This document shows, in pieces, positions 27,689 to 36,008 of a stretch of DNA of 64,000 bases; position 1 is the first letter of the stretch, and every line of letters starts with the position of its first letter. This stretch comes from PALSA-968 sp964387075 (lineage in GTDB: Bacteria; Bacteroidota; Bacteroidia; B-17B0; Aurantibacillaceae), in NCBI GenBank assembly GCA_964387075.1, contig CAYLVB010000010.1, forward strand, positions 128,180 to 192,179. The letters run 5' to 3'. The position numbers and the translations under genes were made by a program. The notes under the pieces were generated by a model. The model saw only the letters and a list, made by a program, of their open reading frames with translations. It was not told where the DNA came from and did not search any database.

Positions 27689-27945
27689 GCCTTTGCGTCT
27701 CTGCGTGCTTTCGGCTGTTCTCAACTCTCTTGCGGCTGTTCTCCTGTATTCATCTGGCTGTTCTCTGCGTCTTTGCGCCTCTGCGTGCAAATTATCGCGT
27801 TTTATCAATACACAACTTGCCATCCGCGTCTCTGCGTGCCATTTTTCACTTTATCTTTACACAGCCTTGCCTTTGCGTCTCTGCGTCTCTGCGTGCCATT
27901 TTCACGCCTTATCTGTACACAACCTCGCCTTCACGCCACTGCATC
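27689..27945. repeat. cluster of four to five copies of a GCGTCTCTGCGTGC-type repeat
   Basis: Copies lie at 27689-27708, 27763-27788, 27824-27840, 27866-27897 (a doubled unit) and a decayed copy at 27926-27945. They share gcctttgcgtctctgcgtgc, with longer flanking similarity (tttacacagccttgcc before, cattttcac after). They are inverted relative to the repeat at the start of the GxxExxY gene (27213-27232). Unit spacing is irregular (about 40-75 bp), so this is not a CRISPR. A ggctgttctc word is also repeated three times at 27711-27764. No gene is visible in 27651-27954. Confidence 0.75.
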
Positions 27946-27954
27946 TAATAAGAA

Positions 27955-28677
27955 ATGCCACAGTCAGTCACCCCCTACAACCAAACCCAAACCAAGAAAG
28001 AGCAGGTAGCAGAGATGTTCAACAACATCGCTTTCCGCTACGATTTTTTGAATTCTTTATTGTCGCTGGGCATACACAAAGGCTGGAGGAGAAAGGCTGT
28101 CAATATCTTTAAAGACAAAAACCCAAAATACATTTTAGACGTAGCCACAGGCACCGCCGATTTTGCTATCGAGGATCTAAAAGCAAACCCCGAAAAGGTC
28201 ATTGGCGTAGATATTTCCGCCGGCATGCTTGAGGTGGGTAAGCAAAAGATCAAAAAGTTAAAACTCGAAAGTAAAATAGAACTACAATTAGTGGATGCCG
28301 AGGGACTGCCCTTTGCTGATAATTATTTCGATGCCATTACAGTGGGTTTTGGCGTAAGAAATTTCGAGCATTTGGAGAAAGGTTTAAAAGAAATGCAACG
28401 TGTGCTAAAACCGGGAGGAGATCTTGTCATCATCGAGTTCTCTAAACCCAGCGGTTTTTTTAGTTATATCTATAAGTTCTATTTTAGCTACGTTACACCT
28501 TTCATCGGCCGCGTTTTTTCAAAGGATCATCGCGCTTATTCGTATTTGCCGGAGTCGGTTGAGGCTTTTCCCTATGGCGAGGCCTTTTGCAAGATACTTT
28601 CCAATTGCGGATATAAGCAGCCGGAAGCTATAAGACTAACTTTTGGTGTAGCCTCTATCTATAAGGCTACAAAATAA
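27955..28677 (+). CDS. menG: demethylmenaquinone methyltransferase
   Basis: The 240-residue protein begins with the UbiE/MenG start SVTPYNQTQTKKEQVAEMFN and IAFRYDFLNSLLSLGIHKGW. SAM-binding motif I is LDVATGTADFAIED near residue 62, and VDAEGLPFADNYFDAITVGF followed by GVRNFEHLEKGLKEMQRVLK is characteristic of the family. The C-terminus ends RLTFGVASIYKATK. It methylates demethylmenaquinone, the last step of menaquinone synthesis, in line with mqnD at 41625. It is followed by porT, a gene order seen in many Bacteroidota. Confidence 0.95.
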   Translation: MPQSVTPYNQTQTKKEQVAEMFNNIAFRYDFLNSLLSLGIHKGWRRKAVNIFKDKNPKYILDVATGTADFAIEDLKANPEKVIGVDISAGMLEVGKQKIKKLKLESKIELQLVDAEGLPFADNYFDAITVGFGVRNFEHLEKGLKEMQRVLKPGGDLVIIEFSKPSGFFSYIYKFYFSYVTPFIGRVFSKDHRAYSYLPESVEAFPYGEAFCKILSNCGYKQPEAIRLTFGVASIYKATK

Positions 28678-28694
28678 AACCCGTTTTTTTTCGT

Positions 28695-28702
28695 TATTTT
28701 TG
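28695..28702 (+). promoter_or_regulatory. -7 promoter box of the PorT-like gene
   Basis: TATTTTTG matches TAnnTTTG exactly. The first in-frame start (TTG at 28700) falls inside this box, so translation must begin later, probably at the TTG at 28709 or further downstream. Confidence 0.5.
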
Positions 28703-28708
28703 TACGTT

Positions 28709-29533
28709 TTGAACATTATCTCTCTCAAATACAAATTCTTATCTGCCAAGCGGCTGTTCTGGCGCTTGCTGCCAACTGCCAACTCCTTAACTGTATCCCG
28801 TCTGTTGTGCTGCCTACTGCTTACTTTTTCCTGCCTGCTTGCATTCGCCCAGCCTAACACCGAGAAGGGACTTAACCTTCCCAAGTTCTACAAGCAGTTC
28901 ATTCATTTTGGCTTCACCATTGGCTTCAACCAAACCAATTTTCGTTTACATACGGTGCCTAATTCAAAAATGCCCGCGGATGTACATGATACAATCCTGT
29001 ATCCTAACGACACGCTCACACTAAAATCGGTGACGAGTAAAGCTGAGCCTGGTTTCAACCTCGGTATTATTTGCGACGCCCGCCTGCATGAATATATACG
29101 TCTTCGTTTTTTACCAAACATTTCATTTGCTTCGCGTAGCCTGGTCTATAATTTTACCGGAACAGATACACTTACCATCAAAAAGAAGTCAGAATCAACG
29201 TTTATTAACCTTCCGCTCAACGTAAAACTCCAATCCAAGCGCTTGCGAAATTTTGGCGCTTACGTGGTGGGTGGAGCGAGCTACAGCATCGATCTTGCCT
29301 CGGGGAAAAAGGACCAGGCCAGCAACGAGGTGGTGCGTTTAAAGTCTACCGACTGGTATTACGAGGGCGGGGCGGGAGTTGATTTTTATTTACCTTATTT
29401 CAAACTGGCGCTCGAGATGAAACTCATTACCGGTATGAAGAACATCCTCATCAAGGACAATACTTTTTTCACCACGCCCATTAATAAACTCAATTCGCGT
29501 ATCTTCCTGGTGAGCATAACCTTCGAAGGATGA
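28709..29533 (+). CDS. porT: PorT-like outer-membrane protein of the type IX secretion system
   Basis: The product (about 274 residues from TTG 28709) ends its signal with LLLTFSCLLAFAQPNTEKGL, then NLPKFYKQFIHFGFTIGFNQ, the start of the PorT barrel. The remaining strands (GFNLGIICDARLHEYIRLRF, FINLPLNVKLQSKRL, YVVGGASYSIDLASGK) end in an aromatic strand. PorT is needed for T9SS export, and its place right after menG supports the call. No ATG occurs before the signal core; the DNA upstream of it contains low-complexity ctgccaactgccaact sequence, so the true start is uncertain. The gene overlaps the next one by 4 bp. Confidence 0.78.
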   Translation: MNIISLKYKFLSAKRLFWRLLPTANSLTVSRLLCCLLLTFSCLLAFAQPNTEKGLNLPKFYKQFIHFGFTIGFNQTNFRLHTVPNSKMPADVHDTILYPNDTLTLKSVTSKAEPGFNLGIICDARLHEYIRLRFLPNISFASRSLVYNFTGTDTLTIKKKSESTFINLPLNVKLQSKRLRNFGAYVVGGASYSIDLASGKKDQASNEVVRLKSTDWYYEGGAGVDFYLPYFKLALEMKLITGMKNILIKDNTFFTTPINKLNSRIFLVSITFEG

Positions 29534-31113
29534 TCAAAACGCTTACCCTTACTTTATCTCCTGATGAAGCGTTTTCTGAGGACCGTGTTAAGAAAGCTGT
29601 TTTTAATGAATTGGGACTTTCTCCGAAAGATGAATTACATGTTCTATTAGACCGCAGATCGATCGACTCCCGCCAGCGCAGCATCAAAATAAATTTAACG
29701 GTCAAGGCTTTTATCAATGAGCCTTTGCAGGAGGAGGAGATCTCCTTTGAGTACAAAGATGTTTCTGAAGCAAAACCCGTTTACATCATTGGGGCCGGTC
29801 CGGCAGGTTTGTTTGCCGCTCTGCGTTGTTTGGAATTGGGACTGAAGCCCATCATTTTTGAACGCGGGAAGAATGTAAAGGATCGTCGAAGAGATCTTGC
29901 TGCCATAAACAAAGACCACATCGTAAACCCCGAAAGCAATTATTGCTTTGGAGAAGGCGGCGCGGGCACTTATAGCGACGGCAAACTCTATACGCGTTCG
30001 CACAAACGCGGCGATGTTTTAAAAACACTCAAAACGCTGGTTTTTCACGGGGCCGACAAAACTATTTTGGTTGACGCGCATCCGCATATTGGCACCAATA
30101 AATTACCGCAATTAATTACGGCCATACGCGAGACCATTTTAAAATTTGGCGGTGAAGTGCATTTTGATGCCAAACTCATCGACCTTGTTACGGATAAGAA
30201 CACATTAAGGGCCATCCGCATTCTAAGCGAAGAAAAGGAAAAAGAATTTACCTGCAACAATCTTATTTTGGCAACCGGCCACAGCGCCGAAGACATTTAC
30301 GAGTTGCTGGATAAAAAAAATATTTTACTCGAAGCGAAACCCTTTGCCATGGGTGTTCGTGTAGAACATCCCCAGGAACTCATCGATTCTTTGCAATACC
30401 ATTGCAGAAGTAAAGAAGATGTTACAAATGCGCGTGAGTTTTTACCAGCCGCCTCTTACGCTTTGGTACAACAAGTGAATGGCCGAGGCGTTTATTCTTT
30501 CTGCATGTGCCCGGGTGGTATCATTGCTCCCTGCGCCACAGGGCCCGAATCTGTTGTTACGAATGGCTGGAGCCCGAGTAAAAGAAATAACCCTTACGCT
30601 AACTCCGGCATCGTGGTGGGCATTGATCAAAAGGATTGGCAAAAATTCTCTTCGAAGAAACAACTGGCCGGCCTGGCATTGCAACGCGAGCTTGAAAAGA
30701 GCGCCTGGCTTGCCGGAGGAAAAACACAAACAGCCCCCGCGCAACGCTTAAAGGATTTTACCGAAGGAAAAATAAGCAAAGACCTGCCCGACTGCTCTTA
30801 CACACCCGGTTTGGCCAGCGTAGAAATGAAAAAGGTATTGGGCGAAACAATTGGCAACGCCTTAAAGGCGGGCTTCATAGCTTTTGGAAACAAAATGAAA
30901 GGCTACCTCACCAACGAAGCTTTGATCGTGGGCGTAGAATCGCGCACATCTACTCCCGTACGCATACCGCGCAATAAGGAAACCTGTCAGCACCTGCAAA
31001 TTAAGGGCTTGTTTCCCTGCGGCGAAGGCGCCGGCTACGCAGGAGGGATCGTCTCCGCCGCTATGGATGGCGAAAGGTGCGCTGAGGCGGTTAAAATTTA
31101 TTTAACAGCTTAA
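29530..31113 (+). CDS. FAD-dependent oxidoreductase (COG2509-type)
   Basis: The 527-residue protein has an N-terminal domain of about 85 residues (MIKTLTLTLSPDEAFSEDRV, with LDRRSIDSRQRSIKINLTVK), then a Rossmann FAD site VYIIGAGPAGLFAALRCLEL near residue 92. CFGEGGAGTYSDGKLYTRS and LILATGHSAEDIYELLDKK are family landmarks of the large 'NAD(P)/FAD-dependent oxidoreductase' group encoded near thiamine or isoprenoid genes in many bacteria. The C-terminal LFPCGEGAGYAGGIVSAAMD is the second FAD contact. Substrate unknown. The ATGA overlap with the PorT-like gene indicates coupled translation. Confidence 0.88.
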   Translation: MIKTLTLTLSPDEAFSEDRVKKAVFNELGLSPKDELHVLLDRRSIDSRQRSIKINLTVKAFINEPLQEEEISFEYKDVSEAKPVYIIGAGPAGLFAALRCLELGLKPIIFERGKNVKDRRRDLAAINKDHIVNPESNYCFGEGGAGTYSDGKLYTRSHKRGDVLKTLKTLVFHGADKTILVDAHPHIGTNKLPQLITAIRETILKFGGEVHFDAKLIDLVTDKNTLRAIRILSEEKEKEFTCNNLILATGHSAEDIYELLDKKNILLEAKPFAMGVRVEHPQELIDSLQYHCRSKEDVTNAREFLPAASYALVQQVNGRGVYSFCMCPGGIIAPCATGPESVVTNGWSPSKRNNPYANSGIVVGIDQKDWQKFSSKKQLAGLALQRELEKSAWLAGGKTQTAPAQRLKDFTEGKISKDLPDCSYTPGLASVEMKKVLGETIGNALKAGFIAFGNKMKGYLTNEALIVGVESRTSTPVRIPRNKETCQHLQIKGLFPCGEGAGYAGGIVSAAMDGERCAEAVKIYLTA

Positions 31114-31209
31114 TTATTAATAACTTAGTGATGAGATGCCTGCCGGGTAGAATACCGGATCTACGTTGTATCGTAGGTAGCACAGAATGGATACAAAAGC
31201 GAAGATCAA

Positions 31210-34200
31210 TTAGTAATTAATGATCTTGCAGTAAGTCTTCTCACCGCTATCCGTAACCACAGAAATGATCAGGATCTTTTCGTTGGTATCGCCAAATGGT
31301 ATGTACGATTTTTGGTGGCTTACATGCGGTAGGTATTGGTCGGCAATTACTTTTTCTCCCAGGATGTTCTGCACGCTGATGTGCGCGCCCGTATTTTCTT
31401 TACCGGTAAATTGCACGTAGAAGCCATTCACATCACGACTGATGAACATTTGTTCGCTGGGTGCGGCTACATCAGTAATGCCCACCGCGCTGCCATCAAT
31501 AACGGTAATTACTTCCGAGTAATAAGTTGTATCCCCGCAAGGACCAATGGCGGCCAGCGTAACTGTATATTCTCCCGGAGCGGAGTATTGGTAGGTTGTG
31601 TCAAAACATTCGGAACCCATGCCATCCCCAAAATCCCACCAGTAAGAAGTGGCGTTTACGCTGGTATTGGTAAAGGTAACACCTACACTATCCATAATAA
31701 AAGTTAGGGTGCTTGCCGAAGGCGTGTATCCGGCCTGTGGTACATTGGTGCTGTTCAAAGTAAAGCTGGCAGTTCCGTTATCGCAGCTTCCGGCTGTGTT
31801 TACATCTACGCTGTAAATTCCGGGGCCAAGGTTGAACAGTGTGTCGGCGGTGATTTTATTCAAACTGGTTTTCACGATGGTATTGCTGGAGTCCTTCCAG
31901 TAATAATTCCATGGACCAATTCCGGAACCCGAAGCGATCAGCATTCCATCCGCCAGGTTAGAGCAGCTTGGGTTCACAAAACTGCTGGTTAGGTTCAGGC
32001 TTGGGTCAATGGTAATGTTCAGCACAAAACGCGCGGCCACTTTTTCGGTGTCAAGCACCGTGCAGGTATAACTTCCAAGTCGCAGATCCTGGTCAAGGCC
32101 GGTGTAATTGTCATGAAGTATCACGCAAGCCCCCGAAGGTAAATTTTGAAGGTCGTTAGCGGTAATACTGTAGCTGTCGCTGCTATCTGTATGCACACGC
32201 ACGGGTATGCTGTAATTCTGGTTGAGCGCTGGCATGCCGTTGATGGCGTATTCGTTTCCGTTCAGTTGGGTGCAAATTCCAAGATAGCCGGCATCGGGCC
32301 CCAGGTAACCGGCGTCGTATTCATCATCGTGATTTACCGTAGCGCCTGGGTCAAAATAAACGGCTGTTTCAAATTTCATCGCGTGGCCGTTCACTTCCAG
32401 CCGCAACACCATGGGGTTAGTGGTAGACAAGGTTTGCTGTTGCCCGATGAGTCTGCGGAGTTCCTGTGTGCTAGCGGCCTTGTTGGTTTCGCGCGCTGTG
32501 AGATTTACCACCGCGGCGTTGGCCTTTACAAAAAAGCCCTGCCCTGCCGGGATGAAATTGGCAATACCTCCTGATCCGGGCGCAGGACTACTCACACCAT
32601 TTACATAAGAGGCGTGGCCGCTGATATCCGGGTTATACACATAAATGGAATTCGCCACATTGGCGTTACCGTTTCTAAGTAAGGTCCATGAAATAGGAGA
32701 GGGATAAGGATTGCAAAGCAGGTTGAAGCCATGATCATTGGCCTGGGTTCCTCCCCCGGTGTTGGTTTGCGTTAAGGTAATTGGGAAATTCTGTTGGTTC
32801 ACCGCGCCGGTTGCATCCAGCAAAATATCGGCGCTGGTAGTTGTGGAAGTGCCCAGGTAAAACCAATATCCTCTTCCAATAGTGATGGCATCCGTGATAT
32901 TGGCAATGGGTACATAGCGCGCAGGGTTGCTGTAAAGGCCGCCCACAGTTTCGCTATACTGGTAAGCGGATGTGAAATTGAAATAACCATCCGGGCATAA
33001 TGTACAGGTAATAGTGGTATTGTCGTCCCAATCTGCAAAAGTTCTGCCGGTTAGGCCGGGCGATCCCAGCGTGGTCCATCCCGTATTTCCACCTTTTGCG
33101 TACATCTGTGCGATCACATTTCCGCTTACTGCGCCTGTATTTCCCATGGTGGCGATGCGACCTACTGAAGTGGAAGATGTTGCTTTCAGGATAAGATTTC
33201 CGCCGGCGGCAACCGTTCCGGTAGTGGGCGTGAGAGCTCCCACAATATTCAGCGTATTGCCAAGCGTTACTGTTCGCGCGGCGCGGTTCATCAGGAAATT
33301 GTTCAGGTAATTGAACGTACCGCTCTGGGTCATTTTCATCGTGTTCGTAATTGTGCCGGCTCCGCCAACGGAGATGCTGGAAACAGAAGAGCCCGACAAA
33401 GTACCGTTTGCACTAGTAACAGGAAAAGTAATGGCACCATTAAGCGTGAGGGTAGCGGTAGTTACCTGCAAAATACCCGCGGTATGATTCAGCGCGCCCG
33501 ACAGCGTGAGCGCGGTTCCCAACGCCAGTGTTTGCCCGGGGCTGTTGAGTGTTAAATTACGCAGGGCAGTTGCGCCCGTAGTAAAACGAAGCAGGTTGGT
33601 AATGGAAGAAGCAGAAACGTTTAGGTTGGAGGTGTTGGAGCCACGCGTGGTACCAAGAGCAGACGAAGCGGGGAAAGTAACTGTTCCACTGAGGGTAAGC
33701 GTTTGATTGTTGAGGCGCATAATGCCCCGCGTATGCGTGTAGGCGCCGCTTACGGTCATGGCCGTACCCATGCGGAAATTCCTGTTGACGCTGCAATTGA
33801 GTGTAAAATTATTTAACTGCCGTGCTCCGGCGGTCATGAAGAAATTGTTGTTGGCAATGTTGGTGGCGTTGATAATGAGGTTGGAGGTTGCCGAACCGGT
33901 GGTGGTTCCGTTGGCCGCACTGTTGGAAAAAGTGATCGTACCATTAAGCGTTAGTGTATTCCCGTTCAGGTCCATGATGCCGGTTGTTTGTGTATAAGCG
34001 CCTCCTATAGTGAGGCCGGTTCCAAGCCGGAAAGATTGCGTAGTGCAGTTCAACGTGAGATTATTGAGCGTTTGAGCGCCCGCTGTAAAGTACACACTGT
34101 TGGTGATGGACGTGGCGGATACAGAAAGATTGGACGAGGCAGAGCCTGTCATAGTTCCGTTAGCCGCGGAAGCCGGGAAAGTAATGGTTCCGCTGAGTGT

Positions 34201-35805
34201 AAGCGTATTGGCGTTGATACCTAAAATTCCGTTGGTATGCGTAAAAGCGCCGGAAACGGTAAGGGCACTACCCAGGTTGAGTGTTTGCGCGCCGCAATTG
34301 ATGGTTAAATTATTCAGTGTTTGCGCAGCCGCGGTAAATACCAAAGGATTAGTTATAGAGGTGGCCGCTACCGCAAGATTAGAAGTGGTCGAGCCTGTTG
34401 TTGTACCATTAGCGGAGGAAGCAGGAAAAACGATCGTACCGTTCAATGTAAGTGTTTGCCCGTTCAATAACAGGATACCCGCGGTATGTGTATAAGCTCC
34501 GGTAACAGAAAGATTTGTGCCAAGGGTAAAGTTCTGGCCGCTGCTGTTGATGGTGAGATTGCGCAGGGTTTGCACACCTGTGGTCATGAATAAACTGTTT
34601 GTGATGGCACTTGTATTTACAAAAAGATCGGATGCACCTGAACCCGATAGCGTGCCATTGGCTGCTGATGTGGGAAATGTTGCAGTGCCGTTTAAGGTAA
34701 GTGCAACGCCGGTAAGATTTAAAATTCCCGTCGTGTGTGTAAATGCGCCACTAACTGTGAGGTTGGTACCTAACTGTATACCTACCGCACCCGAGTTCAA
34801 TGTAAAATTATTAAGCGTTTGCGCGCCCGCTGTGAATGAAAGGGTATTGATGGCAGAAGTTGCCGAGATCGAGAGATTGGAAGTTGCCGAACCGCTTATA
34901 CTGCCATTAGCGGAAGCAAGCGGAAAAGTAGTTGCACCATTTAGTGTTAAGGTGTTTCCATTGAGCACCAGCACGCCGTTACTATGTGTAAAGGTAGTAC
35001 CCACCGTAATGTTTCCGCCCATCGTTACGGTTCCGAGGGCCGCGCGGTTGATGATGAGATTTCGTAATGTAAGAGGAGAAGCCGATGGAATGATCGTTCC
35101 AAATGCGCCGCTGCCGCCAATGCTTAAATTCGTATTTGCTCCGCCCGTCATGGTTCCGGCCCCGGCAAGGGTGCCGTTTAGTGTGAGCGTGCGCGCCGTA
35201 TTGGTGTTCAGCTGGAAAGGAATTCCCGCGCCAATGTTCAGTACGCCGGCCACGGATGTGTTTGCGGTGTTGGATAAGGTTTTTGTTCCGCTGCCGCTCA
35301 AAGTTAAATTGCCATAAGCCGCGTTCACAACCGTTTGCGCGCCGGCCCTGGAGTAATTGACCGTGCTTCCGGCAGCAAGCGTGCCTAAGGTTGGATTGTT
35401 GGCGGCCGCGTTCGAAAAGGTCCCGTTCACATGCACCGTGCTCGCGCTGATGGTAGAGCCGTTGTTGGCAGTAAGCGTAGAACCAACCATCACCGAATAC
35501 GTAGCTGTAGTGGTGCGCGGACTTGGAACTGTGAAATTAATGACCTGTACTCCATCGCCTACAAGCACCCGCGAATTGGCACCGCTTACAGTCCAGTTTC
35601 CTGAGATAGTAGGGGCTGCATTGTTTACGATGATGTAAGTACAGTTGGCAGTGGTAAAGTTGGCAGGCGCTGTTCCGCTTCCGTTGGTATTGGTTCCCCA
35701 GGTAGCAAGTGTATTTAAGTTCCCCGCTGCTTTCGAATAATATGTAGTCTGCGAAAATGTAGTGCAGTATAATAGGAAAAAAGCCCCTATCAGCAGAGAT
35801 CTCAT
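31210..35805 (-). CDS. giant repetitive T9SS-exported surface protein with PKD domain
   Basis: From the ATG at 35805 (MRSLLIGAFFLLYCTTFSQ, signal peptide) the protein is 1531 residues. An N-terminal part (YYSKAAGNLNTLATWGTN) is followed by seven tandem units of about 83 residues (roughly 285-870), each with the pattern TH-x-G-I-L-x-L, LTLNGTITFP, SANGT, ITN, QTLNNLTLN and LGT-x-LTVSG, like a beta-solenoid. A region of about 250 residues with WTTLGSPGLTGRTFADW follows, then a PKD domain near 1390 (ATSYWWDFGDG and YSAPGEYTVTL) and a C-terminal sorting domain ending KTYCKIINY. A cell-surface adhesin or structural role is likely; ligand unknown. Confidence 0.85.
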   Translation of the reverse strand: MRSLLIGAFFLLYCTTFSQTTYYSKAAGNLNTLATWGTNTNGSGTAPANFTTANCTYIIVNNAAPTISGNWTVSGANSRVLVGDGVQVINFTVPSPRTTTATYSVMVGSTLTANNGSTISASTVHVNGTFSNAAANNPTLGTLAAGSTVNYSRAGAQTVVNAAYGNLTLSGSGTKTLSNTANTSVAGVLNIGAGIPFQLNTNTARTLTLNGTLAGAGTMTGGANTNLSIGGSGAFGTIIPSASPLTLRNLIINRAALGTVTMGGNITVGTTFTHSNGVLVLNGNTLTLNGATTFPLASANGSISGSATSNLSISATSAINTLSFTAGAQTLNNFTLNSGAVGIQLGTNLTVSGAFTHTTGILNLTGVALTLNGTATFPTSAANGTLSGSGASDLFVNTSAITNSLFMTTGVQTLRNLTINSSGQNFTLGTNLSVTGAYTHTAGILLLNGQTLTLNGTIVFPASSANGTTTGSTTSNLAVAATSITNPLVFTAAAQTLNNLTINCGAQTLNLGSALTVSGAFTHTNGILGINANTLTLSGTITFPASAANGTMTGSASSNLSVSATSITNSVYFTAGAQTLNNLTLNCTTQSFRLGTGLTIGGAYTQTTGIMDLNGNTLTLNGTITFSNSAANGTTTGSATSNLIINATNIANNNFFMTAGARQLNNFTLNCSVNRNFRMGTAMTVSGAYTHTRGIMRLNNQTLTLSGTVTFPASSALGTTRGSNTSNLNVSASSITNLLRFTTGATALRNLTLNSPGQTLALGTALTLSGALNHTAGILQVTTATLTLNGAITFPVTSANGTLSGSSVSSISVGGAGTITNTMKMTQSGTFNYLNNFLMNRAARTVTLGNTLNIVGALTPTTGTVAAGGNLILKATSSTSVGRIATMGNTGAVSGNVIAQMYAKGGNTGWTTLGSPGLTGRTFADWDDNTTITCTLCPDGYFNFTSAYQYSETVGGLYSNPARYVPIANITDAITIGRGYWFYLGTSTTTSADILLDATGAVNQQNFPITLTQTNTGGGTQANDHGFNLLCNPYPSPISWTLLRNGNANVANSIYVYNPDISGHASYVNGVSSPAPGSGGIANFIPAGQGFFVKANAAVVNLTARETNKAASTQELRRLIGQQQTLSTTNPMVLRLEVNGHAMKFETAVYFDPGATVNHDDEYDAGYLGPDAGYLGICTQLNGNEYAINGMPALNQNYSIPVRVHTDSSDSYSITANDLQNLPSGACVILHDNYTGLDQDLRLGSYTCTVLDTEKVAARFVLNITIDPSLNLTSSFVNPSCSNLADGMLIASGSGIGPWNYYWKDSSNTIVKTSLNKITADTLFNLGPGIYSVDVNTAGSCDNGTASFTLNSTNVPQAGYTPSASTLTFIMDSVGVTFTNTSVNATSYWWDFGDGMGSECFDTTYQYSAPGEYTVTLAAIGPCGDTTYYSEVITVIDGSAVGITDVAAPSEQMFISRDVNGFYVQFTGKENTGAHISVQNILGEKVIADQYLPHVSHQKSYIPFGDTNEKILIISVVTDSGEKTYCKIINY
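33250..34990 (-). repeat. seven tandem units of about 250 bp within the surface-protein gene
   Basis: The coding repeats of the surface protein are visible in the DNA as units of about 249-258 bp, recognisable on the plus strand by recurring words such as gccattggcagc/gttgcaccattaagcgt and gtgtgtatgcgccgct-like stretches. Units have drifted but keep the period, so length variation by recombination between units is possible. Confidence 0.7.
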
Positions 35806-36008
35806 TGTAGTTTGTAAGGTTCTTAAAGTTAAGACAATCAATAGGGAATTACCATTCCAATTCTATAAACGACATATAGATGCCGATAAACAGCCGAAAA
35901 TAGTTTAATTGAAGGTTTAGGTCCTTTTATGGGAAAAATACTGCTATTGGTGGAGGATAATCGCCAAACCTTAAAATACCGTATCGACAGGGCATGAAAT
36001 TGGCCCGA

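Noticed and set aside
27689..27945. Possible CRISPR array
   Set aside because: Copies are few, uneven in length and spacing, partly degenerate, and no cas gene is present.
31130..31200. Hairpins between the FAD oxidoreductase gene and the giant surface-protein gene (CTACG/CGTAG and CCGG/CCGG)
   Set aside because: Short stems without T tract; not enough to call a terminator.
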